43,483 nucleotides of DNA from Gammaproteobacteria bacterium (GCA_026710545.1 JAPOQU010000064.1:1-43483), one strand, 5' to 3'. Counted from the stretch's first letter, positions 1 to 8,990 are shown. The notes: generated by a model not told the origin, from the sequence alone. Program-made: numbers and translations.

Positions 1-13
1 AAGACATCGGACA

Positions 14-271
14 CTAGTACTCTTTCAAACTGATATTGCCATGTTCAGTGGGTCGGGAAGCGGTTGCGCGCAAGGCACGCCGCGCCGGGAATGGCGCGTC
101 CTTGCCAAGCGGCGTAACGCCGCGGGCGACCGCTTCCCGGCCCACCCGCAGGGAGCCACACAGCGGCGCCAATACGGCGTTACAGCCCTTGACAAGGGCG
201 CGCGGCTGCGCCTTGTCTTGACGCCGCTGTGTGGCTCTGAACATGGCAATATCAGCTTGAAAGAGTACTAG
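14..271. repeat. Nested palindromic element with 35-bp terminal inverted repeats
   Basis: The outer arms at 14-48 and 237-271 are inverted repeats of 35 bp with one mismatch. Two further hairpins lie inside. Hairpin A pairs about 48-71 with 122-145 (21 of 24 positions). Hairpin B pairs 153-168 with 223-238 (16 bp, perfect). Smaller stems sit inside these, for example GCGGCG/CGCCGC at 109-114 and 118-123, and GCCCTT/AAGGGC around 185-199. The whole can fold as a three-way junction in DNA or RNA. It ends 10 bp beyond the purF stop, so it could act as a 3'-end stabiliser or terminator. The layout also fits a non-autonomous mobile repeat. I see no convincing target-site duplication and no transposase. 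The structure is seen directly; the function is inference. Confidence 0.85.
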
Positions 272-280
272 ATATGCGGG

Positions 281-1798
281 CTAAGCCATATTTGACAGGT
301 CGTTGAGGACGTCATCCACCAGGGCGCGTGACTGTTTGGCCGAATCGCTGCGCTGCAGCGACAGGTTTGCCAGGTAGTCATCGCTGACGTCACCGGTAAC
401 GTATTCACCGGTAAAGACCGACATCTCAAACCGCTTGATGTGCGGGTTCCCTTCCCGCGCCGCTTCCACCAGGTCGTCCACTTCCTGGTAGATCAGCCAG
501 TCAGCGCCGATGGACGCGCAGACTTCTTCTTCAGTCCTGCCGTGGGCAACCAGTTCGTCGGGGGTCGGTATATCGATACCGTAAACGTTGGGATACAGGA
601 CCGGCGGGGCGGCAGAGGCAAAATACACTTTCGCCGCGCCCGCATCGCGGGCCATTTGTACGATCTCCCTGGAAGTGGTGCCGCGCACGATTGAATCATC
701 CACCAGCAGTACGTTCTTTCCCCGGAATTCCAGTTCGATTGCGTTCAGTTTCTGGCGCACGGATTTTTTCCTGACACTCTGCCCGGGCATGATGAACGTG
801 CGGGGGATGTACCTGTTCTTGATAAATCCTTCACGGTATTTTACGCCCAGTTCATAGGCCAGGGGCAGCGCCGCGGTACGCCCGGTATCCGGGATCGGGA
901 TCACCACGTCGATGTCATGTTGCGGGCGCAGCCTCAGTATCTTCGCGGCCAGCGCCTCCCCCATGCGCAGACGGGTCTTGTACACGGAAATGTTGTCGAT
1001 AACGGAATCCGGCCTGGCCAGGTACACGTATTCAAAGATACAGGGCGTTTGCTGCGGATGTTCCGCGCACTGGTCTGAAAACAGCTCGCCCTGTTCGCTT
1101 ATGAAGACCGCCTCTCCCGGCCCGACGTCACGCACAACGCTGAAATCCAGGGCATCAATCGCCACGCTTTCGGAGGCAACGACGAATTCCTTGCCCCTGT
1201 CAGTGGTGCGCTCACCGAAGACCATCGGACGAATGCCGAACTGGTCGCGGAAGGCAACAACACCGACGCCGGAAATCAATGCAACAGCTGAATAACCGCC
1301 GCGGCAGCGCTTGTGCAACCGGTGCACGGCTGAAAAAATATCCTGGGGCGTCAGGTCTTTTTTCATTTTGCCGATACGCTGCAGTTCGAACGCCAGGATA
1401 TTCAGCAATACCTCGGAATCCGATTCCGTATTGATGTGCCTCAACTCATCCATGATGAGATCCCGCTTGAGTTCGTCACTGTTCGTGAGATTGCCGTTAT
1501 GGGCAAGGGCAATCCCGTAGGGGGAGTTGACATAAAACGGTTGTGCCTCAGACGAGGATGAGTTTCCTGCCGTGGGATACCTGATATGGCCGATGCCCAT
1601 GTTCCCCCTGAGGTTGAGCATCTGGCGTGAGTTAAAGACATCCCGAACCAGACCGTTGTTCTTGCAGAGATAAAGCCGGGCATCGTCGCAGGTAACGATA
1701 CCTGCCGCGTCCTGCCCCCTGTGCTGAATGATTGTCAGGCCGTCAAACAGCGCCTGGTTGACGTTTGACCTGGCAACGATTCCGATAATGCCGCACAT
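281..1798 (-). CDS. purF: Amidophosphoribosyltransferase
   Basis: This enzyme makes phosphoribosylamine from PRPP and glutamine, the first committed step of purine synthesis, in the cytoplasm. The protein has 505 residues, the usual length. It starts MCGIIGIV, so Cys2 is exposed as the N-terminal glutaminase nucleophile after Met removal. The HRGQDAAGI motif follows, and the C-terminal half has the phosphoribosyltransferase signature VLLVDDSIVRGTT for PRPP binding. It is the last gene of the leuB-to-purF run, 140 bp after cvpA, and that gap holds two GGGGACAG palindromes. The cvpA-purF pairing is common in Gammaproteobacteria. A large palindromic element follows the stop codon. Confidence 0.97.
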   Translation of the reverse strand: MCGIIGIVARSNVNQALFDGLTIIQHRGQDAAGIVTCDDARLYLCKNNGLVRDVFNSRQMLNLRGNMGIGHIRYPTAGNSSSSEAQPFYVNSPYGIALAHNGNLTNSDELKRDLIMDELRHINTESDSEVLLNILAFELQRIGKMKKDLTPQDIFSAVHRLHKRCRGGYSAVALISGVGVVAFRDQFGIRPMVFGERTTDRGKEFVVASESVAIDALDFSVVRDVGPGEAVFISEQGELFSDQCAEHPQQTPCIFEYVYLARPDSVIDNISVYKTRLRMGEALAAKILRLRPQHDIDVVIPIPDTGRTAALPLAYELGVKYREGFIKNRYIPRTFIMPGQSVRKKSVRQKLNAIELEFRGKNVLLVDDSIVRGTTSREIVQMARDAGAAKVYFASAAPPVLYPNVYGIDIPTPDELVAHGRTEEEVCASIGADWLIYQEVDDLVEAAREGNPHIKRFEMSVFTGEYVTGDVSDDYLANLSLQRSDSAKQSRALVDDVLNDLSNMA

Positions 1799-1842
1799 AT
1801 ATCCTGTTTATCCGCAGTTACTCATCAGTTGTCTAAGTTTAC

Positions 1843-1867
1843 GGGGACAGATTTCAAATCTGTCCCC
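1843..1867. repeat. GGGGACAG palindrome (REP-like), copy 1
   Basis: This is a perfect 25-nt palindrome with 12-nt arms (GGGGACAGATTT and its complement) around a single C, between cvpA and purF. The same family recurs at 1890-1913 and 3098-3121. From memory, palindromes of this kind in environmental Gammaproteobacteria accompany REP-associated tyrosine transposases; no such gene is in the window. The hairpin could also modulate cvpA-purF transcription. Confidence 0.8.
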
Positions 1868-1889
1868 TGCTCTCTCTATCCACTTTTAC

Positions 1890-1913
1890 GGGGACAGACT
1901 TAAATCTGTCCCC
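1890..1913. repeat. GGGGACAG palindrome (REP-like), copy 2
   Basis: This is a 24-nt palindrome with arms GGGGACAGACTT and AAATCTGTCCCC, which has one mismatched pair. It lies 22 bp from copy 1. The tail TGTCCCCTGCTCTC is repeated after copy 1 and again in partial form near 1924-1937, so the unit appears to have been tandemly copied at least twice and a half. Confidence 0.75.
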
Positions 1914-1938
1914 TGTTGTCTTATGTCCCCTGCTCTCA

Positions 1939-2445
1939 CTATTCACTTCCCGGGACGGCTTCATAGCGGTGGTACACGGCGATATCCTCCGACAGAAAGC
2001 GTTGGCCCCAGACACAGACACGCTGGAACGGCTCAATCAGAACGGCTTCATGCCACCATTCGTGTTTTGATATCGCGGTAAAACCAGCGATAAAAACCAG
2101 GATGGTAATTATCGCGCCACCCAGCCCGATTCCAAAGAAAAAACCCAGGATCCTGTCGGCGGCGGTCAAACCGGTCCTGCCAAGCAGTTTCACGATGAAA
2201 TATCCCAGCCCGGTGAAGATCACCAGGCTGATGATAAACACGCCGGCAAACGCGACGATTTCCCTGAGTACCGGCTCCAGGTAGTCATCCAGCAAGGGAG
2301 AAAAATAACCGCTGAGTTTGGTTGCAGTGATAGCAGCCATTATCCATGCGGCCATTGAAAACAGGACATTCAGTAATCCATACAGCATTCCCATGATAGC
2401 CGGCAGGAACAAAACGGCCAGGATACCTATATCTACGCCTTCCAC
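1939..2445 (-). CDS. cvpA: CvpA family inner-membrane protein
   Basis: The protein has 168 residues with about four hydrophobic helices, near residues 5-30, 30-50, 62-88 and 98-125, and a short hydrophilic C-terminus. It matches the CvpA/colicin V production family, an inner-membrane family tied to envelope homeostasis and colicin V export in Escherichia coli; its molecular role is not well defined. Placement directly before purF is the classical context. The start MEGVDIGILAV is the natural one, since the first membrane helix begins within a few residues. dedD lies 72 bp upstream. Confidence 0.9.
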   Translation of the reverse strand: MEGVDIGILAVLFLPAIMGMLYGLLNVLFSMAAWIMAAITATKLSGYFSPLLDDYLEPVLREIVAFAGVFIISLVIFTGLGYFIVKLLGRTGLTAADRILGFFFGIGLGGAIITILVFIAGFTAISKHEWWHEAVLIEPFQRVCVWGQRFLSEDIAVYHRYEAVPGSE

Positions 2446-2517
2446 AGTCAGGCCCCGGTCCGGATTACCCGACCTGACCGGTCATAATCAAACAGGTTTC
2501 TAGGCAAGACCCGGGCA

Positions 2518-3084
2518 TTACGGATAATTCAATACAAAACCATCCAGTTTCATCCGCTTTTTTAATTCCGCCTTCAGCTTCAGGGCTTCCGAACGCAGCA
2601 CCTCCGGTCCTATTCTCACCCGGTATAACAGGGAACCGTCCCCCGCCTTTACCGGTTCATCAACGACGTAGGATCGATAGCCGGCTTCCCGCAATTTATC
2701 ATTAAGTTTATCGGCATTCCCCCGTGAAAAACTGCCGACCTGTACAACCCATCCGGTCAGACCCTTGTTCTCAACCTCCGTTTCCGTACCAGGCGCGGCG
2801 CCTGCCGGTTCACCCGCGGTTGCCGGCTCTGCTGCGTCTGCAACTTCCGCTTCAACCGGCGCCGGGACATCTTCCGTAGCCTCCCCCGCGGGGAGAACTT
2901 CATCCTGCTCAAGGATGGGAATCAGCCGCGTTGTGAACCTCTCTTCCGGTTTTTCCGGGATGTTGGTCGCCGATATCCCGGTATCCGGCCGCCGGGTATC
3001 ATCCAGCAGCAGGGGAATGACGATTACCGCCAGCAGGATCAATACCACTGCTCCGGTCAGTCTCTCTTTTGACTTTTGTTCCAT
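2518..3084 (-). CDS. dedD: SPOR-domain cell-division protein (DedD-like)
   Basis: The protein is a single-pass membrane protein of 188 residues when started at MEQKSKERLTG. Residues 8-28 form a transmembrane helix (LTGAVVLILLAVIVIPLLL), followed by an acidic, Ala/Glu/Pro-rich periplasmic linker. The last 75 or so residues are a SPOR domain (WVVQVGSFSRGNADKLNDKL... YRVRIGP), which binds denuded septal peptidoglycan. This is the DedD arrangement, and the folC-dedD-cvpA-purF context agrees. The open frame extends 15 codons further upstream to 3129, but there it only translates a GGGGACGG palindrome, so I chose the internal ATG at 3084. Confidence 0.88.
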   Translation of the reverse strand: MEQKSKERLTGAVVLILLAVIVIPLLLDDTRRPDTGISATNIPEKPEERFTTRLIPILEQDEVLPAGEATEDVPAPVEAEVADAAEPATAGEPAGAAPGTETEVENKGLTGWVVQVGSFSRGNADKLNDKLREAGYRSYVVDEPVKAGDGSLLYRVRIGPEVLRSEALKLKAELKKRMKLDGFVLNYP

Positions 3085-3097
3085 TTCCAGTTCTACA

Positions 3098-3121
3098 GGG
3101 GACGGAATTAATTCCGTCCCC
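3098..3121. repeat. GGGGACGG palindrome (REP-like) between folC and dedD
   Basis: This is a perfect 24-nt palindrome with arms GGGGACGGAATT and AATTCCGTCCCC. It lies between the folC stop and the proposed dedD start and belongs to the same family as the copies at 1843 and 1890. Because it has no stop codon it artificially lengthens the dedD reading frame. Confidence 0.8.
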
Positions 3122-3125
3122 AATT

Positions 3126-4436
3126 TCACTTCAGGTAATCAATTGCCGAACCGACGGTGACGAACGATCCGGTAACGATGATCCTGTCGCCAACCAGGGT
3201 ACGGGCTTCGGCATCCGCCAGCGCCTCATGGACTGTCTGAAACTGTCTGACGTTGCCGGGGTTTTCAAACTGTCCCAACACACCCGCCAACTCGGCCGGA
3301 CTTGCCGCGCGGTCCGCTTGCAATTCGGCCACGTACCAGTGATCTGCAATTTGCGCCAACGTTTCGAAAACAGCGGCATGATTCTTGTCCTTCAGCATGC
3401 CTATCACGACATGTGTCTCTCCGACACACGGGATTTTCTTCACGTTTTCAACCAGCGCCGAGATGGCCTGGCGGTTATGGGCAACGTCCAGGATGCAGGG
3501 GATCTCACCGGGGATGACCTGGAACCGGCCGGCAAGCCGAAAATCCCGCAGGCAGACCTTGACCGTTTCCCGGCTGACCGGAAATTCATCGGCCATGGCT
3601 TGCAGAACCATCAGCACGCCGGCGGCATTTTCCACCTGCCTGTTATTGTTGATACTGGGCTGGGGCAGCCCTTGGTAAACTTTTCCGGCATAGTTCCAGT
3701 CCCAGGTGTCCTTGCCGATCGTATAGCTGAATTCCCGGCCGGCCTGGTACAGCAGCGCGCCTGTTTCCCCGGCACAGGCCGCTATGGATGCCGGCGCCCG
3801 TGTATCCGAGCATACCGCCGGACGTCCGCGCCTGAAAATCCCGGCTTTCTCCCTGCCTATGCTCTCCCGGGTATAACCCAGCCACTTCTCGTGGTCCAGG
3901 TCGATCGTCACCACCAGGGCGATATCCGCATCGAGGATGTTGACGGCGTCCAGCCGGCCGCCCAGCCCCACCTCCAGGATAATGATGTCCGGCTCAGCGT
4001 TGCGGAATATATCCAGGGCAGCCAGTGTGCCGAATTCGAAATAGGTCAGGGAAATGTCGGCGCGCGCCCGGTCGATACGGTCAAATGACTGGCTGAGCTG
4101 GTAATCCGTTACCTGTTTGCCGTCAATACAGATACGCTCGTTGTACCGGGTTAAATGCGGCGAAGTGTAGGTCCCCACCTTATAGCCTGAGCGCCTTAGT
4201 ATCGCATCCAGCATTGCCGCGCTGGAACCCTTGCCATTGGTGCCGGATATACTGATTACCTTGCTCGCCGGTTTCAGCAGGCCCATCCTTTCCGCCACCT
4301 TGTTGCAGCGGTCCAGGCCCAGTTCAATGGCAGTGAAATGCAGGCTTTCCTGCCACGCCAGCCAGTCAGCCAGGCGTGAAAACCTGGCTGCCGGTTCCTG
4401 TTGCCGCCCGTGCAATATGTCTGGGAGCGAACTCAT
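3126..4436 (-). CDS. folC: Bifunctional folylpolyglutamate synthase / dihydrofolate synthase
   Basis: FolC ligates glutamate to dihydropteroate and to folates, using ATP, in the cytoplasm. The protein has 436 residues, normal for the family. It carries the Mur-ligase-type P-loop ISGTNGKGSSAAML near residues 63-76, the folate-binding stretch TSPHLTRYNERI, and ILEVGLGGRLDAVN around residue 155. The C-terminal ligase domain contains ILDVAHNRQA. It starts 7 bp after accD ends and is probably co-transcribed with it. The accD-folC-dedD order is conserved in Gammaproteobacteria. Confidence 0.95.
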   Translation of the reverse strand: MSSLPDILHGRQQEPAARFSRLADWLAWQESLHFTAIELGLDRCNKVAERMGLLKPASKVISISGTNGKGSSAAMLDAILRRSGYKVGTYTSPHLTRYNERICIDGKQVTDYQLSQSFDRIDRARADISLTYFEFGTLAALDIFRNAEPDIIILEVGLGGRLDAVNILDADIALVVTIDLDHEKWLGYTRESIGREKAGIFRRGRPAVCSDTRAPASIAACAGETGALLYQAGREFSYTIGKDTWDWNYAGKVYQGLPQPSINNNRQVENAAGVLMVLQAMADEFPVSRETVKVCLRDFRLAGRFQVIPGEIPCILDVAHNRQAISALVENVKKIPCVGETHVVIGMLKDKNHAAVFETLAQIADHWYVAELQADRAASPAELAGVLGQFENPGNVRQFQTVHEALADAEARTLVGDRIIVTGSFVTVGSAIDYLK

Positions 4437-4443
4437 CGACCCG

Positions 4444-5307
4444 TTAAGCAGTACTCCGTTTATGGCAAAGAATGGATAACAACGATGCTATTTTATTGCG
4501 CATTTCACGCCTGTCCGAAATCATATCAATATTTCCGTGTTCCAGCAGGAATTCACTCTTTTGAAATTCTTCGGGCAGGGTCTCGCGCACCGTTTGTTCA
4601 ATGACGCGGGGACCCGCAAACCCGATCAAGGCGCCCGGCTCTGCAATGTTTATATCGCCCAGGCTGCCCAGGCTCGCCGACACGCCGCCCATGGTGGGGT
4701 TTGTCAGAACCGAGATATAGGGCAGTCCCGCCTTGCGCAGTTTAGCCAGGGCCGAACTTGTTTTTGCCATCTGGAACAGGGATATCAGGGCCTCCTGCAT
4801 GCGCGCCCCGCCGCTTGCCGAAAAACATACCAGCGGGACCTTATGTTCGATGCCGGCATCCACTGCGCGCACAAACCGTTCACCTACCACAGAGCCCATG
4901 GAACCGCCCATAAAATCAAATTCAAAGGCGGCGGCAACCAGGGATATTGTCTTGACCTTGCCCCTGATGACTACCAGGGCATCACTTTCCCCGGTTTCCT
5001 TCAAGGCGCTGGACAGCCTCTCCTTGTATTTCCTGCTGTCGCGAAACCTCAGCTTGTCTACCGGCTTGATACCAGGACCGATTTCGACCCGGCCATCCGC
5101 ATCGAGAAACCCGTCCAGCCTGTCCCTGGCGCCGATACGCATGTGGTGCCCGCATTTCGGGCAGACTTCCAGGTTGCGCGCCAGCTCCGCACGATACAGC
5201 GTTGCATTACAATTGTCGCATTTCGTCCATACCCCCTCGGGCACAGACCGGCGACTGGTGCTGTTGGTCTTGATCCTCGAGGGAAGTAACTTATCCAGCC
5301 AGCTCAT
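4444..5307 (-). CDS. accD: Acetyl-CoA carboxylase, carboxyltransferase subunit beta
   Basis: With AccA, this subunit transfers the carboxyl group from biotin to acetyl-CoA, forming malonyl-CoA for fatty-acid synthesis. The protein has 287 residues. The N-terminal zinc ribbon is present as CDNC (about residues 30-33) and CPKCG (about 49-53). The crotonase-type core includes [14 protein letters not shown] and the oxyanion-hole segment [15 protein letters not shown]. It lies 9 bp after trpA and 7 bp before folC. The C-terminus is slightly short compared with AccD proteins that have an extended tail, but all core motifs are there. Confidence 0.95.
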   Translation of the reverse strand: MSWLDKLLPSRIKTNSTSRRSVPEGVWTKCDNCNATLYRAELARNLEVCPKCGHHMRIGARDRLDGFLDADGRVEIGPGIKPVDKLRFRDSRKYKERLSSALKETGESDALVVIRGKVKTISLVAAAFEFDFMGGSMGSVVGERFVRAVDAGIEHKVPLVCFSASGGARMQEALISLFQMAKTSSALAKLRKAGLPYISVLTNPTMGGVSASLGSLGDINIAEPGALIGFAGPRVIEQTVRETLPEEFQKSEFLLEHGNIDMISDRREMRNKIASLLSILCHKRSTA

Positions 5308-5316
5308 GACACACCG

Positions 5317-6126
5317 TTATGCCGCCTTATCCAGCGTATGCCGGACCGGCGCAAGAAATGACCCGACCTGCGCCGCTATATCGTCTCCTGCCGTAACCGC
5401 GGCATGGATCGCCTCAACCAGCGCACTGCCTATGACAACGGCATCGCAATAATCCGCAACCCGCGCAGCCGTACCTGCGTCTCTTATGCCGAAACCGACT
5501 GCCACGGGCAGGTCTGTTTTTTGTCTCACCAGGCGCAGCCTGTCCTTGATCCCGGCCGGGTCGGCGCCTTTCCCGCCGGTAGTCCCTTTTACCGAGACGT
5601 AATAGAGGAACCCGGAAGCTATTCCGGCTATGCTCTCGATACGCCGTTCCGTGGTTGTGGGAGTAACCAGGAAAATCTGGTCGATTTGCCTGTCGCGCAA
5701 ATGCCGGTTAAGCGGCGCCGCTTCTTCCGGCGGCAGATCCACGATGATGACCCCGTCAATCCCGGCAGCTTCAGCGCGCAAGGCAAACTCTTCGTAACCG
5801 AAGATTTCAATGGGGTTCAGATAACCCATCAGTATTACCGGGGTGCGAGTATCGGACCGGCGGAATTGCTCCACCATATCCAAAACTCCGGACAGTGAAA
5901 TCCCCTGCTCCAGTGCACGTTCATTGGCCCGCTGAATCACCGGACCGTCCGCCATCGGGTCCGAAAACGGCACCCCGAGTTCAATGATGTCAGCCCCGTG
6001 CCGTACCAGGGCCTGCATGATTTCGAGCGTATTTTGCGGACTCGGGTCCCCGGCCGTGATAAACGGGATCAGTGCCGTCCTGTTGTGCTGTTTAAGGGAC
6101 TGGTATGTGGATGAAATACGGCTCAT
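5317..6126 (-). CDS. trpA: Tryptophan synthase alpha chain
   Basis: TrpA cleaves indole-3-glycerol phosphate and channels indole to TrpB. The protein has 269 residues, the usual length. Catalytic Glu49 is in DIIELGVPFSDPMADGP and the catalytic Asp is in GVIIVDLPPEEA; the phosphate-binding GFGIRD follows. Unlike the overlapping trpF-trpB pair, trpA is separated from trpB by 191 bp that hold a long hairpin, so it may have its own promoter or attenuated read-through. accD follows at 9 bp. Confidence 0.96.
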   Translation of the reverse strand: MSRISSTYQSLKQHNRTALIPFITAGDPSPQNTLEIMQALVRHGADIIELGVPFSDPMADGPVIQRANERALEQGISLSGVLDMVEQFRRSDTRTPVILMGYLNPIEIFGYEEFALRAEAAGIDGVIIVDLPPEEAAPLNRHLRDRQIDQIFLVTPTTTERRIESIAGIASGFLYYVSVKGTTGGKGADPAGIKDRLRLVRQKTDLPVAVGFGIRDAGTAARVADYCDAVVIGSALVEAIHAAVTAGDDIAAQVGSFLAPVRHTLDKAA

Positions 6127-6181
6127 CTGCTGACGGAGATCGAAAGTATATAATGGTAACAGGTTACAATAATCTAGGAAA

Positions 6182-6306
6182 ATGGGACAGGTTTATTTTT
6201 TAACCCATTGTGAACACGAAGATAACAGGACGCGGCTATTACAGGTTTGCATAGGCTTTTGATGTGCACCTTCCCTGGCGCGCATCAAAAGCCTATGCAA
6301 ACCTGT
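6182..6306. repeat. Long inverted repeat between trpB and trpA
   Basis: The 24-nt segments 6241-6264 and 6283-6306 are perfect inverted repeats. They extend with wobble pairs toward a six-base loop around 6271-6276. A further outlying copy, TGGGACAGGTTTATTTTTTA from 6182, can pair with AAACCTGTTCCCA at 6297-6309. The hairpin starts about 12 nt beyond the trpB stop on the minus strand. No U-run follows, so it is not a textbook Rho-independent terminator. It looks like an inserted REP-type repeat, or a processing or stabilising hairpin. Confidence 0.8.
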
Positions 6307-6317
6307 TCCCAATTCTG

Positions 6318-7514
6318 CTACAACGTGATCCCTTCCATAGTCGCAATCGTCTCAATATCCTTATCACCACGACCCGAGAGGTTGATGATAAGTACCGCGT
6401 CGCTATCCATATCTGCGGCAATTTTCCTGGCGTGCGCGAGGGCATGGCTGGATTCCAGCGCGGGCATGATCCCTTCCATCCGGGTCAGGTCATGAAACGC
6501 GTCAACGGCCTCCGCGTCATTTGCCGAAACATACTCGACCCTGCCGCTGTCTTTTAACCAGGCATGCTCCGGACCCACGCCGGGATAATCAAGTCCCGCG
6601 GAAATGGAATGTGTGGGATTGATCTGCCCGTGCTCATCTTCCATCAGGTAGGTCCGGTTGCCGTGCAGCACACCGGGCCTGCCGTCGCTTAACGGGGCCG
6701 CATGCCGGCCGGTCTGCAGTCCATGCCCGCCGGCTTCCACACCGATTAACCTGACGGATGAATCCTGCAGAAACGGGTGAAACAACCCTATCGCATTGGA
6801 ACCCCCGCCGACACAGGCGACGAGGACATCAGGCAGTTTGCCCGTCGTTTCGAGGCATTGTTGCCTGGCTTCCCTGCCGATGACGGACTGCAGGTCCCTG
6901 ACCAGTACCGGGTACGGGTGCGGTCCCGCCACGGTTCCGATAATGTAGAACGTATCATCGACGTTGCTCACCCAGTCCCGCATGGCTTCGTTCATGGCGT
7001 CTTTCAGGGTCTTAGAACCGGAGGTGACTTCCACGACTTCAGCCCCCAGCAACTTCATACGGAACACGTTCACAGCCTGGCGCCGTATGTCCTCGGCGCC
7101 CATGTACACAACGCACTCCAGGCCCATGCGCGCGGCAACGGTAGCCGTGGCCACACCGTGCTGGCCGGCTCCGGTTTCCGCGATGATGCGGGTTTTTCCC
7201 ATTCGCTGCGCCAACAGGGCCTGGCCGACCGTATTATTGACCTTGTGCGCGCCGGTATGGTTCAGGTCCTCACGCTTGAGGTAGACCCGGGCATCGGTAA
7301 ATTGCCCGCCCCACCTGCGGGCGTGGTACAGGGGCGACGGCCTGCCCACGAATGTCTTCAGGTCACGGTCGAATTCCGCCAGGAATTCCTCGTCATCGAT
7401 GTACTTCCTGTAGGCCCTGGTCAGTTCTTCCAGCGGTTCTATCAGGGTCTCTGCAACAAACCGGCCGCCATAAATACCGAAATGGCCGGAAGCATCGGGT
7501 AGCTTGTCAGGCAT
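6318..7514 (-). CDS. trpB: Tryptophan synthase beta chain
   Basis: TrpB condenses indole with serine using pyridoxal phosphate. The protein has 398 residues. The PLP lysine is in HTGAHKVNN (about residue 88), followed by [13 protein letters not shown] and the phosphate loop GGGSNAIG near residue 235. The start overlaps the trpF stop by 8 nt, indicating translational coupling. The C-terminus [11 protein letters not shown] is typical. Together with trpF and trpA it forms a partial trp cluster; trpEGDC are not in this window. Confidence 0.97.
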   Translation of the reverse strand: MPDKLPDASGHFGIYGGRFVAETLIEPLEELTRAYRKYIDDEEFLAEFDRDLKTFVGRPSPLYHARRWGGQFTDARVYLKREDLNHTGAHKVNNTVGQALLAQRMGKTRIIAETGAGQHGVATATVAARMGLECVVYMGAEDIRRQAVNVFRMKLLGAEVVEVTSGSKTLKDAMNEAMRDWVSNVDDTFYIIGTVAGPHPYPVLVRDLQSVIGREARQQCLETTGKLPDVLVACVGGGSNAIGLFHPFLQDSSVRLIGVEAGGHGLQTGRHAAPLSDGRPGVLHGNRTYLMEDEHGQINPTHSISAGLDYPGVGPEHAWLKDSGRVEYVSANDAEAVDAFHDLTRMEGIMPALESSHALAHARKIAADMDSDAVLIINLSGRGDKDIETIATMEGITL

Positions 7515-8136
7515 GTGTTACCTCGCGTATGAAAGCAGTTATCGCATCCTTGTCCTTGACCCCCTTGTCCAGTTCGACGCCGCTGCTCACGTCGACCGCA
7601 TACGGTTTGCATGCGGCGATGGCCCTGCTTACGTTTGCAGTTGTCAGCCCGCCGGCGAGAATGACAGGCCTGGTCAAATCAGCGGGGATATTGTTCCAGT
7701 CAAACACGGTACCGGTGCCGCCGTGGCCGGTGTCGGAGTAGCTGTCCAGCAGCAGGGCCGCGGCGCCGGCATGGCGCCGGCAAACCGTGTGCAGGTCGAT
7801 ACCGGGTTTCATCCTCACCGCCTTGATATAGGGTTTGCCGAAACTGCTGCAGAAAGCGGGGTCCTCATCCCCGTGAAACTGGAGAACATCCAGCGCGACC
7901 TGTGCCAGGACCGCGTCGACAAACTCCCTGTCAGGGTCGACGAACAGACCCACCTTCGCCGGGAACGGCGCAATCCGGCTGATGATCTCCTGTGCCGAGT
8001 GCGGCGCGACATAGCGGGGGCTGGCCTGGTAGAACACGAATCCCAATGCGTCCGCGCCTGCCTCGATTGCCGCCCGGGCATCCTCGGCGCGGGTGATGCC
8101 GCAGATCTTTGTTCTTACCCGGCGTTCGACAGTCAT
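7507..8136 (-). CDS. trpF: Phosphoribosylanthranilate isomerase
   Basis: TrpF catalyses the Amadori rearrangement of phosphoribosylanthranilate in tryptophan synthesis. The protein has 209 residues, a single TIM barrel. The catalytic Cys is in the N-terminal TKICGITR motif, and the general-acid Asp lies in the later VDVSSGVE segment. [11 protein letters not shown] forms part of the phosphate-binding end. It lies 56 bp after truA and overlaps trpB by 8 nt. A monofunctional trpF beside truA is common in Gammaproteobacteria outside the enterics. Confidence 0.95.
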   Translation of the reverse strand: MTVERRVRTKICGITRAEDARAAIEAGADALGFVFYQASPRYVAPHSAQEIISRIAPFPAKVGLFVDPDREFVDAVLAQVALDVLQFHGDEDPAFCSSFGKPYIKAVRMKPGIDLHTVCRRHAGAAALLLDSYSDTGHGGTGTVFDWNNIPADLTRPVILAGGLTTANVSRAIAACKPYAVDVSSGVELDKGVKDKDAITAFIREVTHA

Positions 8137-8192
8137 TTACTCCACCTCATGTGTTCCCGCGCCCGGCGCACTAAGCCGGGCGTACCCCCCGG

Positions 8193-8981
8193 TCATAAAA
8201 AGTAGTCCTGGTGATGGTTTGTATGTTGCCGCGGGATGCCATACTCTTCAGGGTAATTCACCCCGGTCAGGTAGAGGCCGTCTGCCGCCGCGGTTACGCC
8301 CCCGCAATCCCTGCTCCTGGCGTTAAGCACGTCAAGCTCCCAGCCGACCTCGTGCTTGCCCATTCCTATCCCCATCAGCACGCCTGCGATATTGCGCACC
8401 ATGTGGTGGAGAAAGGCATTGGCTTCTACCATGATGATGACATATTCATTTTTCCGTTCGACCGCGAGGTTCAATACAGTCCTCACCGGGTTCTTTGCCT
8501 GGCAGGCTGTTGCCCGGTAAGAAGTGAAGTCATGCTCGCCTATCAACGACAAAGCCGCCCGGGACATCCTGTCACAATCCAGGCGGCGGCATTCCCAGGT
8601 GACATGGCCCCGGCCCACGCCGGGGCGCGCCGGACGGTTCAGGATGACGTACTTGTAAATCCGGCTCGTTGCCGAATAACGGGCATGAAAATCATCATGA
8701 ACGGGTTTTGCCCATGTCAGGCTGATATCGCCGGGTAACCCGCTGTTGGCGCCCAGGACCCAGGAGTGCGCGTCCCGGGTCGCGTCTGTTTCAAAATGAA
8801 TAACCTGGTTCAGCGCATGTACGCCGGCATCCGTTCTGCCGGCACAGGTCACCGCAAGCGGATGGTCGGCAACTGCTGACAAGGCGGCTTCCACGTGTTC
8901 CTGCACGGACACGGAATGTTTTTGTCGCTGCCATCCGGAATAGTTTGATCCGTCATATTCAACAATGGCGGCAATCTTCAT
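8193..8981 (-). CDS. truA: tRNA pseudouridine(38-40) synthase
   Basis: TruA converts uridines 38-40 of the tRNA anticodon arm to pseudouridine. The protein has 262 residues. The catalytic Asp is in the CAGRTDAGVHALNQV motif, about residue 51. The N-terminus VEYDGSNYSGWQRQ and the C-terminal FLHHMVRNIAG (the HxMVR motif) are diagnostic. It lies 9 bp after fimV on the same strand, the standard fimV-truA-trpF order. Confidence 0.96.
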   Translation of the reverse strand: MKIAAIVEYDGSNYSGWQRQKHSVSVQEHVEAALSAVADHPLAVTCAGRTDAGVHALNQVIHFETDATRDAHSWVLGANSGLPGDISLTWAKPVHDDFHARYSATSRIYKYVILNRPARPGVGRGHVTWECRRLDCDRMSRAALSLIGEHDFTSYRATACQAKNPVRTVLNLAVERKNEYVIIMVEANAFLHHMVRNIAGVLMGIGMGKHEVGWELDVLNARSRDCGGVTAAADGLYLTGVNYPEEYGIPRQHTNHHQDYFL

Positions 8982-8990
8982 GACTAAACA

